Below are positions 1 to 6,172 of a DNA stretch of 6,715 nucleotides, piece by piece. The notes under the pieces are model-generated. The model was given only the letters and a program-made list of their open reading frames with translations. It was not told the DNA's origin and did not search any database. The position numbers and the translations under genes are program-made. Source of the DNA: Bacillota bacterium (lineage in GTDB: Bacteria > Bacillota > Clostridia > Oscillospirales > Acutalibacteraceae); the NCBI GenBank assembly GCA_023401495.1, contig JAEXDU010000176.1:1-6715 (forward strand). Reading direction: 5' to 3'. The first letter of the stretch is position 1, and each line of letters begins with the position of its first letter.

Positions 1-348
1 AATGGCAGGCGTCTCATCCACGGCGGGGAGCTGCCCTTTGACATACAGCACGCAGGGTGGGTTTGCGATCTCCCATAAAGAGCGGGGATATTCCTCTTCT
101 TCGGGCGTCAGCAGACGGATGCCCGACCGCTCGCAGCGGTCGATGATCTGCTGGGCGTCCTGCGGGGTAAAGGCGCGCAGAGCGCTCAGCTCCCGCGCGG
201 TAAAAAGGCCCTGAAGCTTCCAGAACTGCGGGCCGGCTTCCCAGAATTCCCGCAAACCGGTACAGCAGGAAAGCACGCGGCTTACCTTGCCGCTGCCCGC
301 GCCAAGGCCATGCTGAAGCCATACCCAGAAAGCCGTTTCGCAACTCAT
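1..348 (-). CDS. dprA: DNA-processing protein DprA, N-terminal fragment (gene runs off the left edge)
   Basis: The first 116 codons of dprA are present, starting at an ATG at 348 and open to the window edge. DprA (Smf) binds incoming single-stranded DNA and loads RecA during natural transformation; many non-competent bacteria also carry it. The visible part is the N-terminal helical domain, with the early LQHGLGAGSGKVSRVL segment, followed by the family's typical entry into the Rossmann domain: EEEEYPRSLWEIANPPCVLYVKG at about residues 86-108 (P..L.EI..PP..LY.KG pattern). The nucleotide-binding core lies outside the window. The ATG overlaps the upstream methyltransferase stop as ATGA, and a GGGGGAG ribosome binding site sits just before it inside that gene, so translational coupling is likely. 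A different reading frame also stays open for about 330 bases here, but it has no family resemblance. Confidence 0.9.
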   Translation of the reverse strand, partial: MSCETAFWVWLQHGLGAGSGKVSRVLSCCTGLREFWEAGPQFWKLQGLFTARELSALRAFTPQDAQQIIDRCERSGIRLLTPEEEEYPRSLWEIANPPCVLYVKGQLPAVDETPAI

Positions 349-1157
349 TCCAATCTCCCCCGCGTTCTCATGATCTCCCACATCAGGATGGCGGCACTCG
401 ACGCCGCGTTCAGGGATTCCGCTCTTCCGAGCATCGGGATGGTAACGCGCGCTTCGCAGGCGGCGATGGCCTCCTGTGACAATCCCGCGCCCTCGTTCCC
501 CACAGCCAGCAAAACGGCGGGAGGAAAAGAAACCTGGGTGATCGCCAAAGCGTCCTCCGCGGGAACGGCTGCGGCGGTAAAAAAGCTCTGCCCGCGCAAA
601 CGGTGCACGCAGAGCGCAAGGTCTTCCTCAAAATAAAGAGGTAAACGGAACACAGCACCCATACCGGCACGCAGCGCCTTCGCGCCGTAAGGGTCGCAGC
701 AGGAACCGGCCAGCACCACGCCCGAAACGCCGAGCGCTTCCGCCGTGCGCAGAACCGCCCCGAGATTCGACGGGTCCTGAATTTCCTCCAGCGCAAGGTA
801 GCAGCCGCTCTGCCCAAGGTCTGCCGCGGCGGTACGCTTAGGCAGCTCCGCCGTGCAGTACACGCCCTGCGGCTGGCGGGTATCGCTTAAAAGCTCCGCC
901 ACCGAATCGGCAATCTGATACACCTGCTCCGCCTTCGGGAAAATCCGTTCCAGGTAAGAGGCGTACTTTTCCCCTGCCCGTTCCGTGTAGAACACGCCAT
1001 GGATCAAAAGGCCGCTGTCGGCCGCATCGGCGCACAGACGCGCGCCTTCCGCAAGGAAGGTGTTCTGCTCCCGGCGAAACGAAGCGGAATCCCGCAGCTT
1101 TGCGGCAGTCTTTATTATTTCATTTTTTCGGCTGGTAATCACCTGGCAGGGCATCAT
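345..1157 (-). CDS. SpoU/TrmH-family RNA 2'-O-ribose methyltransferase
   Basis: This 270-residue protein has the two-part layout of SpoU (SPOUT) enzymes, which transfer a methyl group from S-adenosylmethionine to a ribose 2'-OH of rRNA or tRNA in the cytoplasm. Residues about 1-110 match the N-terminal RNA-binding domain (F.AEGARL at 34-41). The trefoil-knot catalytic domain carries all three motifs: motif 1 EEIQDPSNLGAVLRTAEALG (124-143, with N131 and R137), motif 2 LLAVGNEGAGLS (216-227, with E222), and motif 3 IPMLGRAESLN (240-250). I chose the ATG at 1157 because GGAG lies 7 nt upstream of it. An in-frame TTG at 1190 would add 11 residues, but it falls in the T-tract of the upstream terminator; an ATG at 1154 is also possible. 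The exact target is not readable from the sequence. RlmB-like or YsgA/RlmP-like 23S rRNA modification is plausible given the ribosomal neighbours, but that is inference. Confidence 0.9.
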   Translation of the reverse strand: MMPCQVITSRKNEIIKTAAKLRDSASFRREQNTFLAEGARLCADAADSGLLIHGVFYTERAGEKYASYLERIFPKAEQVYQIADSVAELLSDTRQPQGVYCTAELPKRTAAADLGQSGCYLALEEIQDPSNLGAVLRTAEALGVSGVVLAGSCCDPYGAKALRAGMGAVFRLPLYFEEDLALCVHRLRGQSFFTAAAVPAEDALAITQVSFPPAVLLAVGNEGAGLSQEAIAACEARVTIPMLGRAESLNAASSAAILMWEIMRTRGRLE

Positions 1158-1164
1158 TTGTATT

Positions 1165-1168
1165 CTCC
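1165..1168 (-). promoter_or_regulatory. Ribosome binding site that decides the methyltransferase start
   Basis: GGAG on the minus strand is followed 7 nt later by ATGATG (1157). It lies 20 nt downstream of the terminator T-tract, so it remains intact in any transcript that reads through the terminator. It favours the ATG at 1157 over the upstream in-frame TTG at 1190. Confidence 0.7.
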
Positions 1169-1187
1169 AGATCAAATTATTTGAAAT

Positions 1188-1220
1188 CAAAAATATGCGC
1201 CCGGGTCACGACCCGGGCGC
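1188..1220 (-). terminator. Rho-independent terminator after rplT
   Basis: Reading the minus strand, a perfect 10 bp G+C-rich stem (GCGCCCGGGT paired with ACCCGGGCGC, loop CGTG) spans 1220-1197 and is followed by ATATTTTTG. It begins 12 nt after the rplT stop codon, as expected for the end of the infC-rpmI-rplT transcript. The hairpin is close to symmetric, but the other strand also has no converging gene to terminate, so minus-strand use is the natural reading. Confidence 0.92.
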
Positions 1221-1232
1221 AATCACAGCTTA

Positions 1233-1586
1233 TTATAAGGCCGCTTTCGCCTTCTCTACCAGAGCCTGGAAGGCCGCTTCATCAGAAACAGCGATTTCGG
1301 ACAGCATCTTGCGGTTGAGGGTAATGTTCGCTTTTTTGAGGCCGTTCATAAAAGAAGAGTAATTCACGCCGTTCATTTTGCAGGCGGCGGAAATACGGGT
1401 GATCCACAGGCGGCGGAAATCTCTTTTTCTATGCTTACGGCCGATGTAGGCGTAATTGCCGGACTTCATAACGGCCTGTTTGGCCATCTTAAAATGCTTG
1501 CTCTTCGCGCCCCAGTAGCCCTTTGCAAGCTTTAATACCTTTTTTCTTCTTTTGCGTGTTGCCAACGCACCTTTCACACGAGCCAT
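1233..1586 (-). CDS. rplT: 50S ribosomal protein L20
   Basis: This 117-residue protein has the normal length for bL20, which binds 23S rRNA early in assembly of the large ribosomal subunit. It opens with the expected basic N-terminal arm (MARVKGALATRKRRKKVLKLAKGYWGA), continues with the AKQAVMKSGNYAYIGRKHRKRDFRRLWITRI core, and ends with the family signature region (GVNYSSFMNGLKKANITLNR, then ALVEKAKAAL). The ATG at 1586 has a strong GGAGG at 1600-1596, 9 nt upstream. It is the last gene of the infC-rpmI-rplT cluster, 56 nt after rpmI, and is followed directly by an intrinsic terminator. In Firmicutes L20 is known to act as the repressor of this operon by binding its own leader RNA. The leader upstream of infC fits that scheme here, though binding itself cannot be seen in the sequence. 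Confidence 0.98.
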   Translation of the reverse strand: MARVKGALATRKRRKKVLKLAKGYWGAKSKHFKMAKQAVMKSGNYAYIGRKHRKRDFRRLWITRISAACKMNGVNYSSFMNGLKKANITLNRKMLSEIAVSDEAAFQALVEKAKAAL

Positions 1587-1642
1587 GATCTGTTACCTCC
1601 AAATATATGGTCAAAATAAGATTTTTTCTTCGGATTGCTTCC

Positions 1643-1840
1643 TTATTTATAGGGCAGCATTTTCTTAACCTTCGCCACATTGGTAACGTCGGTCACAGTG
1701 GTCTGGCGCAGAACTCTCTTACGCTTTGTGGACTTCTTGTTCAAAATATGAGATTTGAACGCGTGACCGCGGATCACTTTTCCGTTTTTGGAAATTTTGA
1801 AGCGCTTTTTCGCGCCGGAATGCGTCTTGATTTTAGGCAT
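1643..1840 (-). CDS. rpmI: 50S ribosomal protein L35
   Basis: This 65-residue, very basic protein is full length for bL35, a component of the large ribosomal subunit. It shows the family's conserved start MPKIKTHSGAKKRFK, the central GKVIRGHAFKSHIL, the KSTKRKRVLR segment, and the end VKKMLPYK. The ATG at 1840 is supported by AAGGAGG at 1857-1851, with 10 nt between. It sits 24 nt after the infC stop codon and 56 nt before rplT, in the standard infC-rpmI-rplT order, so it is almost certainly co-transcribed with both. I saw no separate promoter or terminator in either short spacer. Confidence 0.98.
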   Translation of the reverse strand: MPKIKTHSGAKKRFKISKNGKVIRGHAFKSHILNKKSTKRKRVLRQTTVTDVTNVAKVKKMLPYK

Positions 1841-1864
1841 AACAGTTGCCCCTCCTTAAAATAA

Positions 1865-2383
1865 TTACTTCGTGGGTTTTGGAGCAAGGAACATCAGCAT
1901 ATTGCGCCCCTCGAGCTTAGACGATTTTTCTACGTTCGCGATTTCGGAACACGCCTGCGCAAATTTCTGCATGATCTGATGCCCCTGTTCCGGGTGGCCC
2001 ATTTCACGGCCACGGAAGCGGATCGACACCTTTACCTTGTCCCCATCCTGTAAAAAGCGGGTTGCATGGCCCACTTTCGTATTAAAGTCATGGGTATCGA
2101 TATTCAGAGAAAGGCGAATCTCTTTAATATCTACGACATGCTGATTTTTTCTTGCTTCTTTGTCACGCTTGGCCTGTTCAAAGCGGAATTTGCCGTAATC
2201 GATGATCTTGCACACCGGAGGCTTGGCCTGCGGGGCAATTTTCACCAGATCCATATTGCTTTCCGCCGCCTTTGCCATGGCCTGCGCAATCGGCATAACA
2301 CCCAGCTGACCGCCGTCTTTGTCTACGACACGCACTTCTTTATCCCGAATCTCTTCGTTGATCTGCAGTTCCTTGTTGCTAAT
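1865..2383 (-). CDS. infC: Translation initiation factor IF-3, with ATT start codon
   Basis: IF3 binds the 30S subunit, keeps it apart from the 50S, and proofreads the start codon and initiator tRNA. From the ATT at 2383 the protein is 172 residues, normal for the family. It has the N-terminal domain start INEEIRDKEVRVVD (8-21), the linker signature KPPVCKIIDYGKFRFEQ (54-70), KEIRLSLNIDTHDF (87-100), and C-domain GDKVKVSIRFRGRE (114-127) with EGRNMLMFLAPKP near the end. ATT is chosen because GGAGG at 2397-2393 lies 9 nt upstream, no ATG, GTG or TTG precedes the conserved INEEIR in frame after that site, and the resulting N-terminus aligns with known IF3 proteins. The first in-frame conventional start is a GTG at 2335, which would lose 16 conserved residues and has no such site. 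AUU starts are a known feature of infC genes and let IF3 limit its own synthesis. Confidence 0.96.
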   Translation of the reverse strand: MSNKELQINEEIRDKEVRVVDKDGGQLGVMPIAQAMAKAAESNMDLVKIAPQAKPPVCKIIDYGKFRFEQAKRDKEARKNQHVVDIKEIRLSLNIDTHDFNTKVGHATRFLQDGDKVKVSIRFRGREMGHPEQGHQIMQKFAQACSEIANVEKSSKLEGRNMLMFLAPKPTK

Positions 2384-2397
2384 TGGTAAGCACCTCC
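2381..2397 (-). promoter_or_regulatory. infC ribosome binding site and ATT start codon
   Basis: GGAGG (2397-2393) is followed by a 9 nt spacer and ATT AGC AAC AAG. The strong Shine-Dalgarno with a non-canonical start is the arrangement known for infC, where IF3 discriminates against non-AUG initiation and so represses its own translation when abundant. Confidence 0.85.
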
Positions 2398-2417
2398 AAA
2401 ATACGTTTCAGGCTAAC

Positions 2418-2448
2418 AAAAAGCGCGGACAGAATTCTCCGTCCGCGC
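2418..2448 (-). terminator. Attenuator: intrinsic terminator within the infC leader
   Basis: On the minus strand GCGCGGAC (2448-2441) pairs perfectly with GTCCGCGC (2430-2423). Inside it, one G-U, one G-C and one A-U pair extend the stem to 11 bp with a GAAT loop. TTTTT (2422-2418) follows at once. The element lies about 35 nt before the infC start and between the promoter and the gene, so it can only work as a conditional terminator. Confidence 0.9.
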
Positions 2449-2515
2449 ATCAATACCAAATCATACGCTTTTCCCAAAGGAAAAGCACCGATGTATTGAC
2501 CCATGACGGACGAAA
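2437..2515 (-). promoter_or_regulatory. Possible antiterminator pairing that competes with the attenuator
   Basis: TTTCGTCCGT at 2515-2506 can pair over 10 consecutive positions with GCGGACGGAG at 2446-2437: seven Watson-Crick pairs and three G-U pairs. The second segment includes most of the 5' arm of the terminator stem, so both structures cannot form at once. The hairpin at 2486-2467 would sit inside the loop of this long-range helix. L20 stabilising one alternative is inference from the known mechanism. Confidence 0.6.
2467..2486 (-). other. Stable leader hairpin
   Basis: GCTTTTCC and GGAAAAGC form a perfect 8 bp stem with a TTTG loop. There is no T-tract after it, so it is not a terminator. 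It is probably a structural part of the leader, enclosed by the proposed antiterminator helix. Confidence 0.7.
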
Positions 2516-2526
2516 CCCCATAGGTG

Positions 2527-2544
2527 AGAACAAAATTTTGTCCT
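2527..2544 (-). other. Short A+U-rich hairpin at the 5' end of the leader
   Basis: AGGACAA and TTGTTCT flank an AATT loop, giving a 7 bp stem that includes one G-U pair. It begins about 10 nt into the predicted transcript. It may stabilise the 5' end or form part of the regulatory fold; no specific role can be read from it. Confidence 0.5.
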
Positions 2545-2562
2545 GCTTTGTTTACGGATAAT

Positions 2563-2591
2563 ATTATAGCAACCATGCTTTCTTTTGTCAA
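2563..2591 (-). promoter_or_regulatory. SigA/sigma-70 promoter of the infC-rpmI-rplT operon
   Basis: TTGACA (2591-2586) and TATAAT (2568-2563) both match the consensus exactly, with the optimal 17 bp spacer. Upstream of the -35 box is A+T-rich DNA (TTAAAATAAATTTTC), which could act as an UP-like element. The -35 box begins 11 nt after the addA stop codon, so almost the whole spacer between the two operons is promoter. The predicted start point is about 2556-2553. Confidence 0.95.
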
Positions 2592-2602
2592 GAAAATTTA
2601 TT

Positions 2603-5600
2603 TTAAGGCATAAGGCCGGCTTCCCCCGGCGCGTTTAGTTCGCCCGTTACTGTCCGATCCAAAGCAAACGAGTACAGCATGCACTCCTTTACCGGCGTTT
2701 CCAACACGCGCTCCACCGCAAGCCGGTACAGCGCCAGCTGAACGCGGTAGCGGTTCCACAGCTCCTCCGGGGAAGCCGCGCGGTCTGTTTTATAATCGAT
2801 GATCACAGCGCCGTCCGGCTCGACAAACACGCAGTCCACCGCGCCCTGCAAGATCACCTGCTGCTCTGCGGGGACGTCCGCTTTCAGCAGAGAGGCGGGG
2901 ATTTCCACCGTAAAGCGAAGCTCACGGTAGCTTTGCTCGGACGCGAGCATCCTCTTTGCGACCGGGCTTTGAAAGAACGCCGCCACATGCCGCAAATCCA
3001 CCGCGTTCGCTTCCTCCTCCGACAAAAAGCCGCCGGACTTCAGGCGTTCCAGCTCCTGCTGCGGGTTTTCGGCCGCCGCAGCGTAATCGGCAAACTGCAT
3101 GTAATGGTGCAGCGCCGTGCCGCATTCCGCCGGGGTAAGCCCCGCTTTCCCCAAAAACGCGGGGCGCGACAGGATTTCGTAATCCTCCCCCGCGCTCTCT
3201 GCCGCAAGTTCGGAGGCAGACACCTTGGCCGGTACCCCGAACAGCACCGCGTCGGGATATACATAGTCGATTTCCCGGGTGATGCGGGAGAGCAGCTCCG
3301 GGTCCGGCGGCGGGGCCGCCAAAACGGATTCCTCCTGCTCCGGGCCTTCCTCCAAATCCGGCGCGGGCAGAACACGGATTTCCCACGGCTGGCCGGGGCA
3401 GTCCGCAATTAGCTCGCCGCTGCACAAAGCGCGGTCACGCAGGACCCCGCCGCTTGGGTGGCGCAGGGCGCAGGAGAGAATCCAGTCTGAAATGCTCGAC
3501 GCCGAGCGCACCACATAGGGCGAAATCCGCTCCTGCGCCGTGAGCTGCGGCGCAAGGGACGCCAGTGTTCCGTTAAGATCGCGCACCGTGGTCAGCAGGA
3601 TCAGCTTCTCCCGGGCGCGGGTCATGGCGACATACAGCACGCGCAGCTCTTCCGACATCGACTGCCGTTCCTGCTCGAGCGCGATCGCCTCTCGCGGCAG
3701 GGTGGTCACACGGGCCAGCCCGCCCTGCTCCTTGCGCTTGATGCCAAGGCCCAGCTCCGGATGCAGCAGAGCGTCACCACGCTCCTTATTGAAACGGCGC
3801 GAGCACCCGGCCAGAATGCACACGGGGAATTCGAGCCCCTTCGATTTATGAATGCTCATGATGCGCACCACGTTCGAGGCTTCTGAAATCGTGGAAGCTC
3901 CGGGCAGATCGCCGTTCTGCTCCTGCAAACGGTCGATAAAGCGGATAAAGCCCGAAAGGCCGTTATAGCCGGACGCCTCGTATTTTTTCGCGTACTCCAT
4001 CAATAGCTGCAGGTTCGAAAGGCGCTGTTCGCCGTTCGTCATGGCCTGCACCAGCGTGAGATACCCTGTTTTCTGGTAGATGGCGTTCAGCAGACGATCG
4101 GAGGGAAGCGTTGCCGCGAGAGAACGGAAACCGTCGAGTTCTTCGATGACCCCGGCCGCGCGGGCTTCGCCCGATTTGGCGCACTCGCTCAGCGCCAGAT
4201 ACAACGGGGCTTTTGGCAGGCGCAGGCGCACCGCGCTCAGCTCGTCCGGCGTAAAGCCGTAGATCGGACTCATCAGCACTGAAAGCAGGGGAATATCCTG
4301 CACCGGGTTATCAACCACACGCAAAAGGGACAGAATCGCGGAAATCTCCGGCGCTTCGAAAAAGCCGCTGGAGGAATCCGCCCAGGCGGGCACCCCGCAC
4401 AATTGAAGCTCGCGCGCGTAGCGGGCGGCATACTGGTTCGCACTGCGCAGCAGGATGCAGAAATCGCGGAACACCGCTTTCCTTTGCACCCCGTTTTCCG
4501 TTACCTGAAAGCCCTGTGCCATCAGCTGCAAAATGGTTTCGGCAATATGGCGGCTTTCCAGCAGCTCCATCGCATCGTCGGAGCCTTCGCCCATCGACAG
4601 GTCGAGAATATCGAGCCGGGTTTCGCAGCCCTCCTGCGGCGGGTATGACGCGCCGGCTGCCAGAAGCTCTTTGCCGCTGTATTCCACATCCCCGGCCTGT
4701 GAGGACATCAGTTGGCCGAACACAAAATTCACCGCGTCGGTCACGGTGGAGCGGGAACGGAAATTCTGGTCGAGCACAATACAGGCCGGGTAACGGCTGT
4801 GCTCGCGGTCGTATTCGGCAAAGTCGGCGCGCCGCTGCAAAAAGATGCGGGGCATCGCCTGGCGGAAGCTGTAAATGCTCTGCTTGACGTCGCCGACCAT
4901 AAAAAGGTTCTCTTCCTTTTGGGAGATCGCGCGGAACAATAAATCCTGTGCTTCGTTCGTATCCTGATATTCGTCCACCATGATTTCATCGAAGCGGCGG
5001 GAAAGCTCCAGCGCTTCTTCGGTTCGCTCGTAGCCGTTTTCCGCCTCGCGCACCAAAAGGCGCAGCGCCCAGTGCTCCAGATCGCCAAAATCCGCAAGGC
5101 GGCGCTCCGCTTTCATCTGGTCGAGCGCGCGCGAAAACGCCGTCACAACGGCAAACAGCTGTTCCACAACGGGGGACAGTGCGCGCAGATCGTCGGCGCA
5201 GTCCTGCAAAGTAGCAGAGAACAACGCCGCTAGCTTTTTTACGGTGGATTTCACTTCGTCGCGGCAGGCGGAAAGACGAAGCTTCAACGGGTCCTCCGCG
5301 TAGCCGCGCACCGGCTTTAAACGGGCAAACGCGAAATTCGCGGCAAGCTCGCCCACACTGTCCCATTCCCGCTGCTGTGCCGCGCGGTGCAGAGCGGAAA
5401 GGCCCGAAAGATCAGACTGGTACGCTTCGGTGTATGCAGCGCAAAGCTTCTCGTCGGCCTGCATCGATTCCAGAGAATCGCGCACCAGAGAAAGGCAGTA
5501 GTCGCAAGCTTCCTGTGCAAAAGAGAGCAGGCAGGCACCCCAGGGGGTATCCTGCACGGGAACAGAACCGGAATACATCTCTGCCTTTTCCCGCAGCCAG

Positions 5601-6172
5601 CGCTCCGGGAATGGATGGGAACGGATGAAATCGTATAACTGATTTACCGCGCGGATCAAGCGGCTGTCGTCACGGTCGGAACTGAACGCTTCGACCAGCT
5701 CATAAAAATCGGGATTCGCCGCAGCGTAGCAATCCTCCAGCACCTGCGTGATCGCCTCACCCCGCAGGATGGACATTTCTCCCTCGTCGGCAATCCGAAA
5801 ATCGTGCGAAATATTCAGCTTATAGAAATTTTCGCGCACCAGCTCGCTGCAAAAGCTGTGTACCGTACTAATGTGCGCGCCGCCCAGCAGAATCTGCTGC
5901 CGCTGCAGCGCCGTGTTCGAGGGGTCCTCCGCCAGCATACGGGAAAGCTGCTGGGCAATCCGCTCACGCATTTCCGCCGCCGCAGCCTTGGTGAAGGTGA
6001 CGACCAGAAGGCGGTCGGCATCGCTGGGATTCTGCTCGTCTGTGATGCGCTCGATCACCCGCTGCACCAGCACGGCGGTTTTGCCGGAACCGGCTGCCGC
6101 CGATACCAGAAGCGTGCCGCCCCTGGCGTGAATCGCGTCCGCCTGCGCGGGCGTCCAGCTTCGTTCAGCCAT
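2603..6172 (-). CDS. addA: ATP-dependent helicase/nuclease subunit A (AddA)
   Basis: This 1189-residue protein is the UvrD-like 3'-5' helicase plus nuclease subunit of AddAB, which resects double-strand breaks to make RecA-ready 3' tails. Visible motifs in order are Walker A SAAAGSGKT (24-32), Ia VVTFTKAAAAEMR (57-69), STVHSFC (102-108), II VDEYQDTN (399-406), III VGDVKQSIYSFRQ (426-438), IV DQNFRS (468-473), V IMSIHKSKGLEFP (771-783) and VI LRVLYVAMTRAREKLIL (843-859). The C-terminal RecB-type nuclease has GTALHHYMQ (from 1018), D1113 in GAVDCVF, IIDYKTD (1124-1130) and QLALYRLA. All expected catalytic residues are present, so both activities look intact, and the length is usual for the family. 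The start ATG overlaps the addB stop by 8 nt and has AAGGAGG upstream. No convincing terminator follows it; only a 5 bp hairpin near the stop codon is visible. Confidence 0.98.
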   Translation of the reverse strand: MAERSWTPAQADAIHARGGTLLVSAAAGSGKTAVLVQRVIERITDEQNPSDADRLLVVTFTKAAAAEMRERIAQQLSRMLAEDPSNTALQRQQILLGGAHISTVHSFCSELVRENFYKLNISHDFRIADEGEMSILRGEAITQVLEDCYAAANPDFYELVEAFSSDRDDSRLIRAVNQLYDFIRSHPFPERWLREKAEMYSGSVPVQDTPWGACLLSFAQEACDYCLSLVRDSLESMQADEKLCAAYTEAYQSDLSGLSALHRAAQQREWDSVGELAANFAFARLKPVRGYAEDPLKLRLSACRDEVKSTVKKLAALFSATLQDCADDLRALSPVVEQLFAVVTAFSRALDQMKAERRLADFGDLEHWALRLLVREAENGYERTEEALELSRRFDEIMVDEYQDTNEAQDLLFRAISQKEENLFMVGDVKQSIYSFRQAMPRIFLQRRADFAEYDREHSRYPACIVLDQNFRSRSTVTDAVNFVFGQLMSSQAGDVEYSGKELLAAGASYPPQEGCETRLDILDLSMGEGSDDAMELLESRHIAETILQLMAQGFQVTENGVQRKAVFRDFCILLRSANQYAARYARELQLCGVPAWADSSSGFFEAPEISAILSLLRVVDNPVQDIPLLSVLMSPIYGFTPDELSAVRLRLPKAPLYLALSECAKSGEARAAGVIEELDGFRSLAATLPSDRLLNAIYQKTGYLTLVQAMTNGEQRLSNLQLLMEYAKKYEASGYNGLSGFIRFIDRLQEQNGDLPGASTISEASNVVRIMSIHKSKGLEFPVCILAGCSRRFNKERGDALLHPELGLGIKRKEQGGLARVTTLPREAIALEQERQSMSEELRVLYVAMTRAREKLILLTTVRDLNGTLASLAPQLTAQERISPYVVRSASSISDWILSCALRHPSGGVLRDRALCSGELIADCPGQPWEIRVLPAPDLEEGPEQEESVLAAPPPDPELLSRITREIDYVYPDAVLFGVPAKVSASELAAESAGEDYEILSRPAFLGKAGLTPAECGTALHHYMQFADYAAAAENPQQELERLKSGGFLSEEEANAVDLRHVAAFFQSPVAKRMLASEQSYRELRFTVEIPASLLKADVPAEQQVILQGAVDCVFVEPDGAVIIDYKTDRAASPEELWNRYRVQLALYRLAVERVLETPVKECMLYSFALDRTVTGELNAPGEAGLMP

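Larger units (their letters stand above)
2384..2556 (-). promoter_or_regulatory. Leader RNA of the infC-rpmI-rplT operon, L20-leader type
   Basis: Between the predicted transcription start (about 2556-2553, placed from the -10 box) and the infC start lies about 170 nt of non-coding RNA rich in structure. In order it holds a 7 bp hairpin at 2544-2527, a pyrimidine-containing stretch TTTCGTCCGT at 2515-2506, an 8 bp hairpin at 2486-2467, and an intrinsic terminator at 2448-2418, followed by the infC ribosome binding site. In Bacillus and related Firmicutes, L20 binds the leader of this same operon and promotes premature termination; position, length and layout match that class. Assignment to the Rfam L20 leader family is inference from context, because I could not run a covariance search. 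A weak open frame through the leader shows no protein-like features. Confidence 0.8.

Noticed and set aside
14..343. A 109-codon minus-strand frame at the left edge
   Set aside because: It overlaps the dprA frame, which matches the DprA family and has a ribosome binding site and coupled start. This frame has neither.
1232..1237. A TATAAT on the minus strand at the end of rplT, considered as a promoter for the methyltransferase
   Set aside because: No acceptable -35 element lies 16-18 bp upstream (best match about 2 of 6), and a transcript from here would run at once into the terminator hairpin. It is explained by the TTA TAA codons ending rplT.
2379..2591. A 70-codon minus-strand open frame through the infC leader, considered as a leader peptide
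   Set aside because: Its TTG start falls in the -35 box, upstream of the predicted transcription start, so it could not be translated as such. The region is better explained by RNA structure.
2613..2635. A small hairpin (GCCGG / CCGGC) near the addA stop codon, considered as the addBA terminator
   Set aside because: The stem is only 5 bp, it lies inside the coding end, and no T-tract follows directly. It is too weak to call.
2933..3425. Long open frames on both strands (159 and 167 codons) inside the 3' part of addA
   Set aside because: They overlap the region leading into and including the AddA nuclease domain in other frames, have low-complexity Arg/Pro/Gly composition, and show no family pattern.
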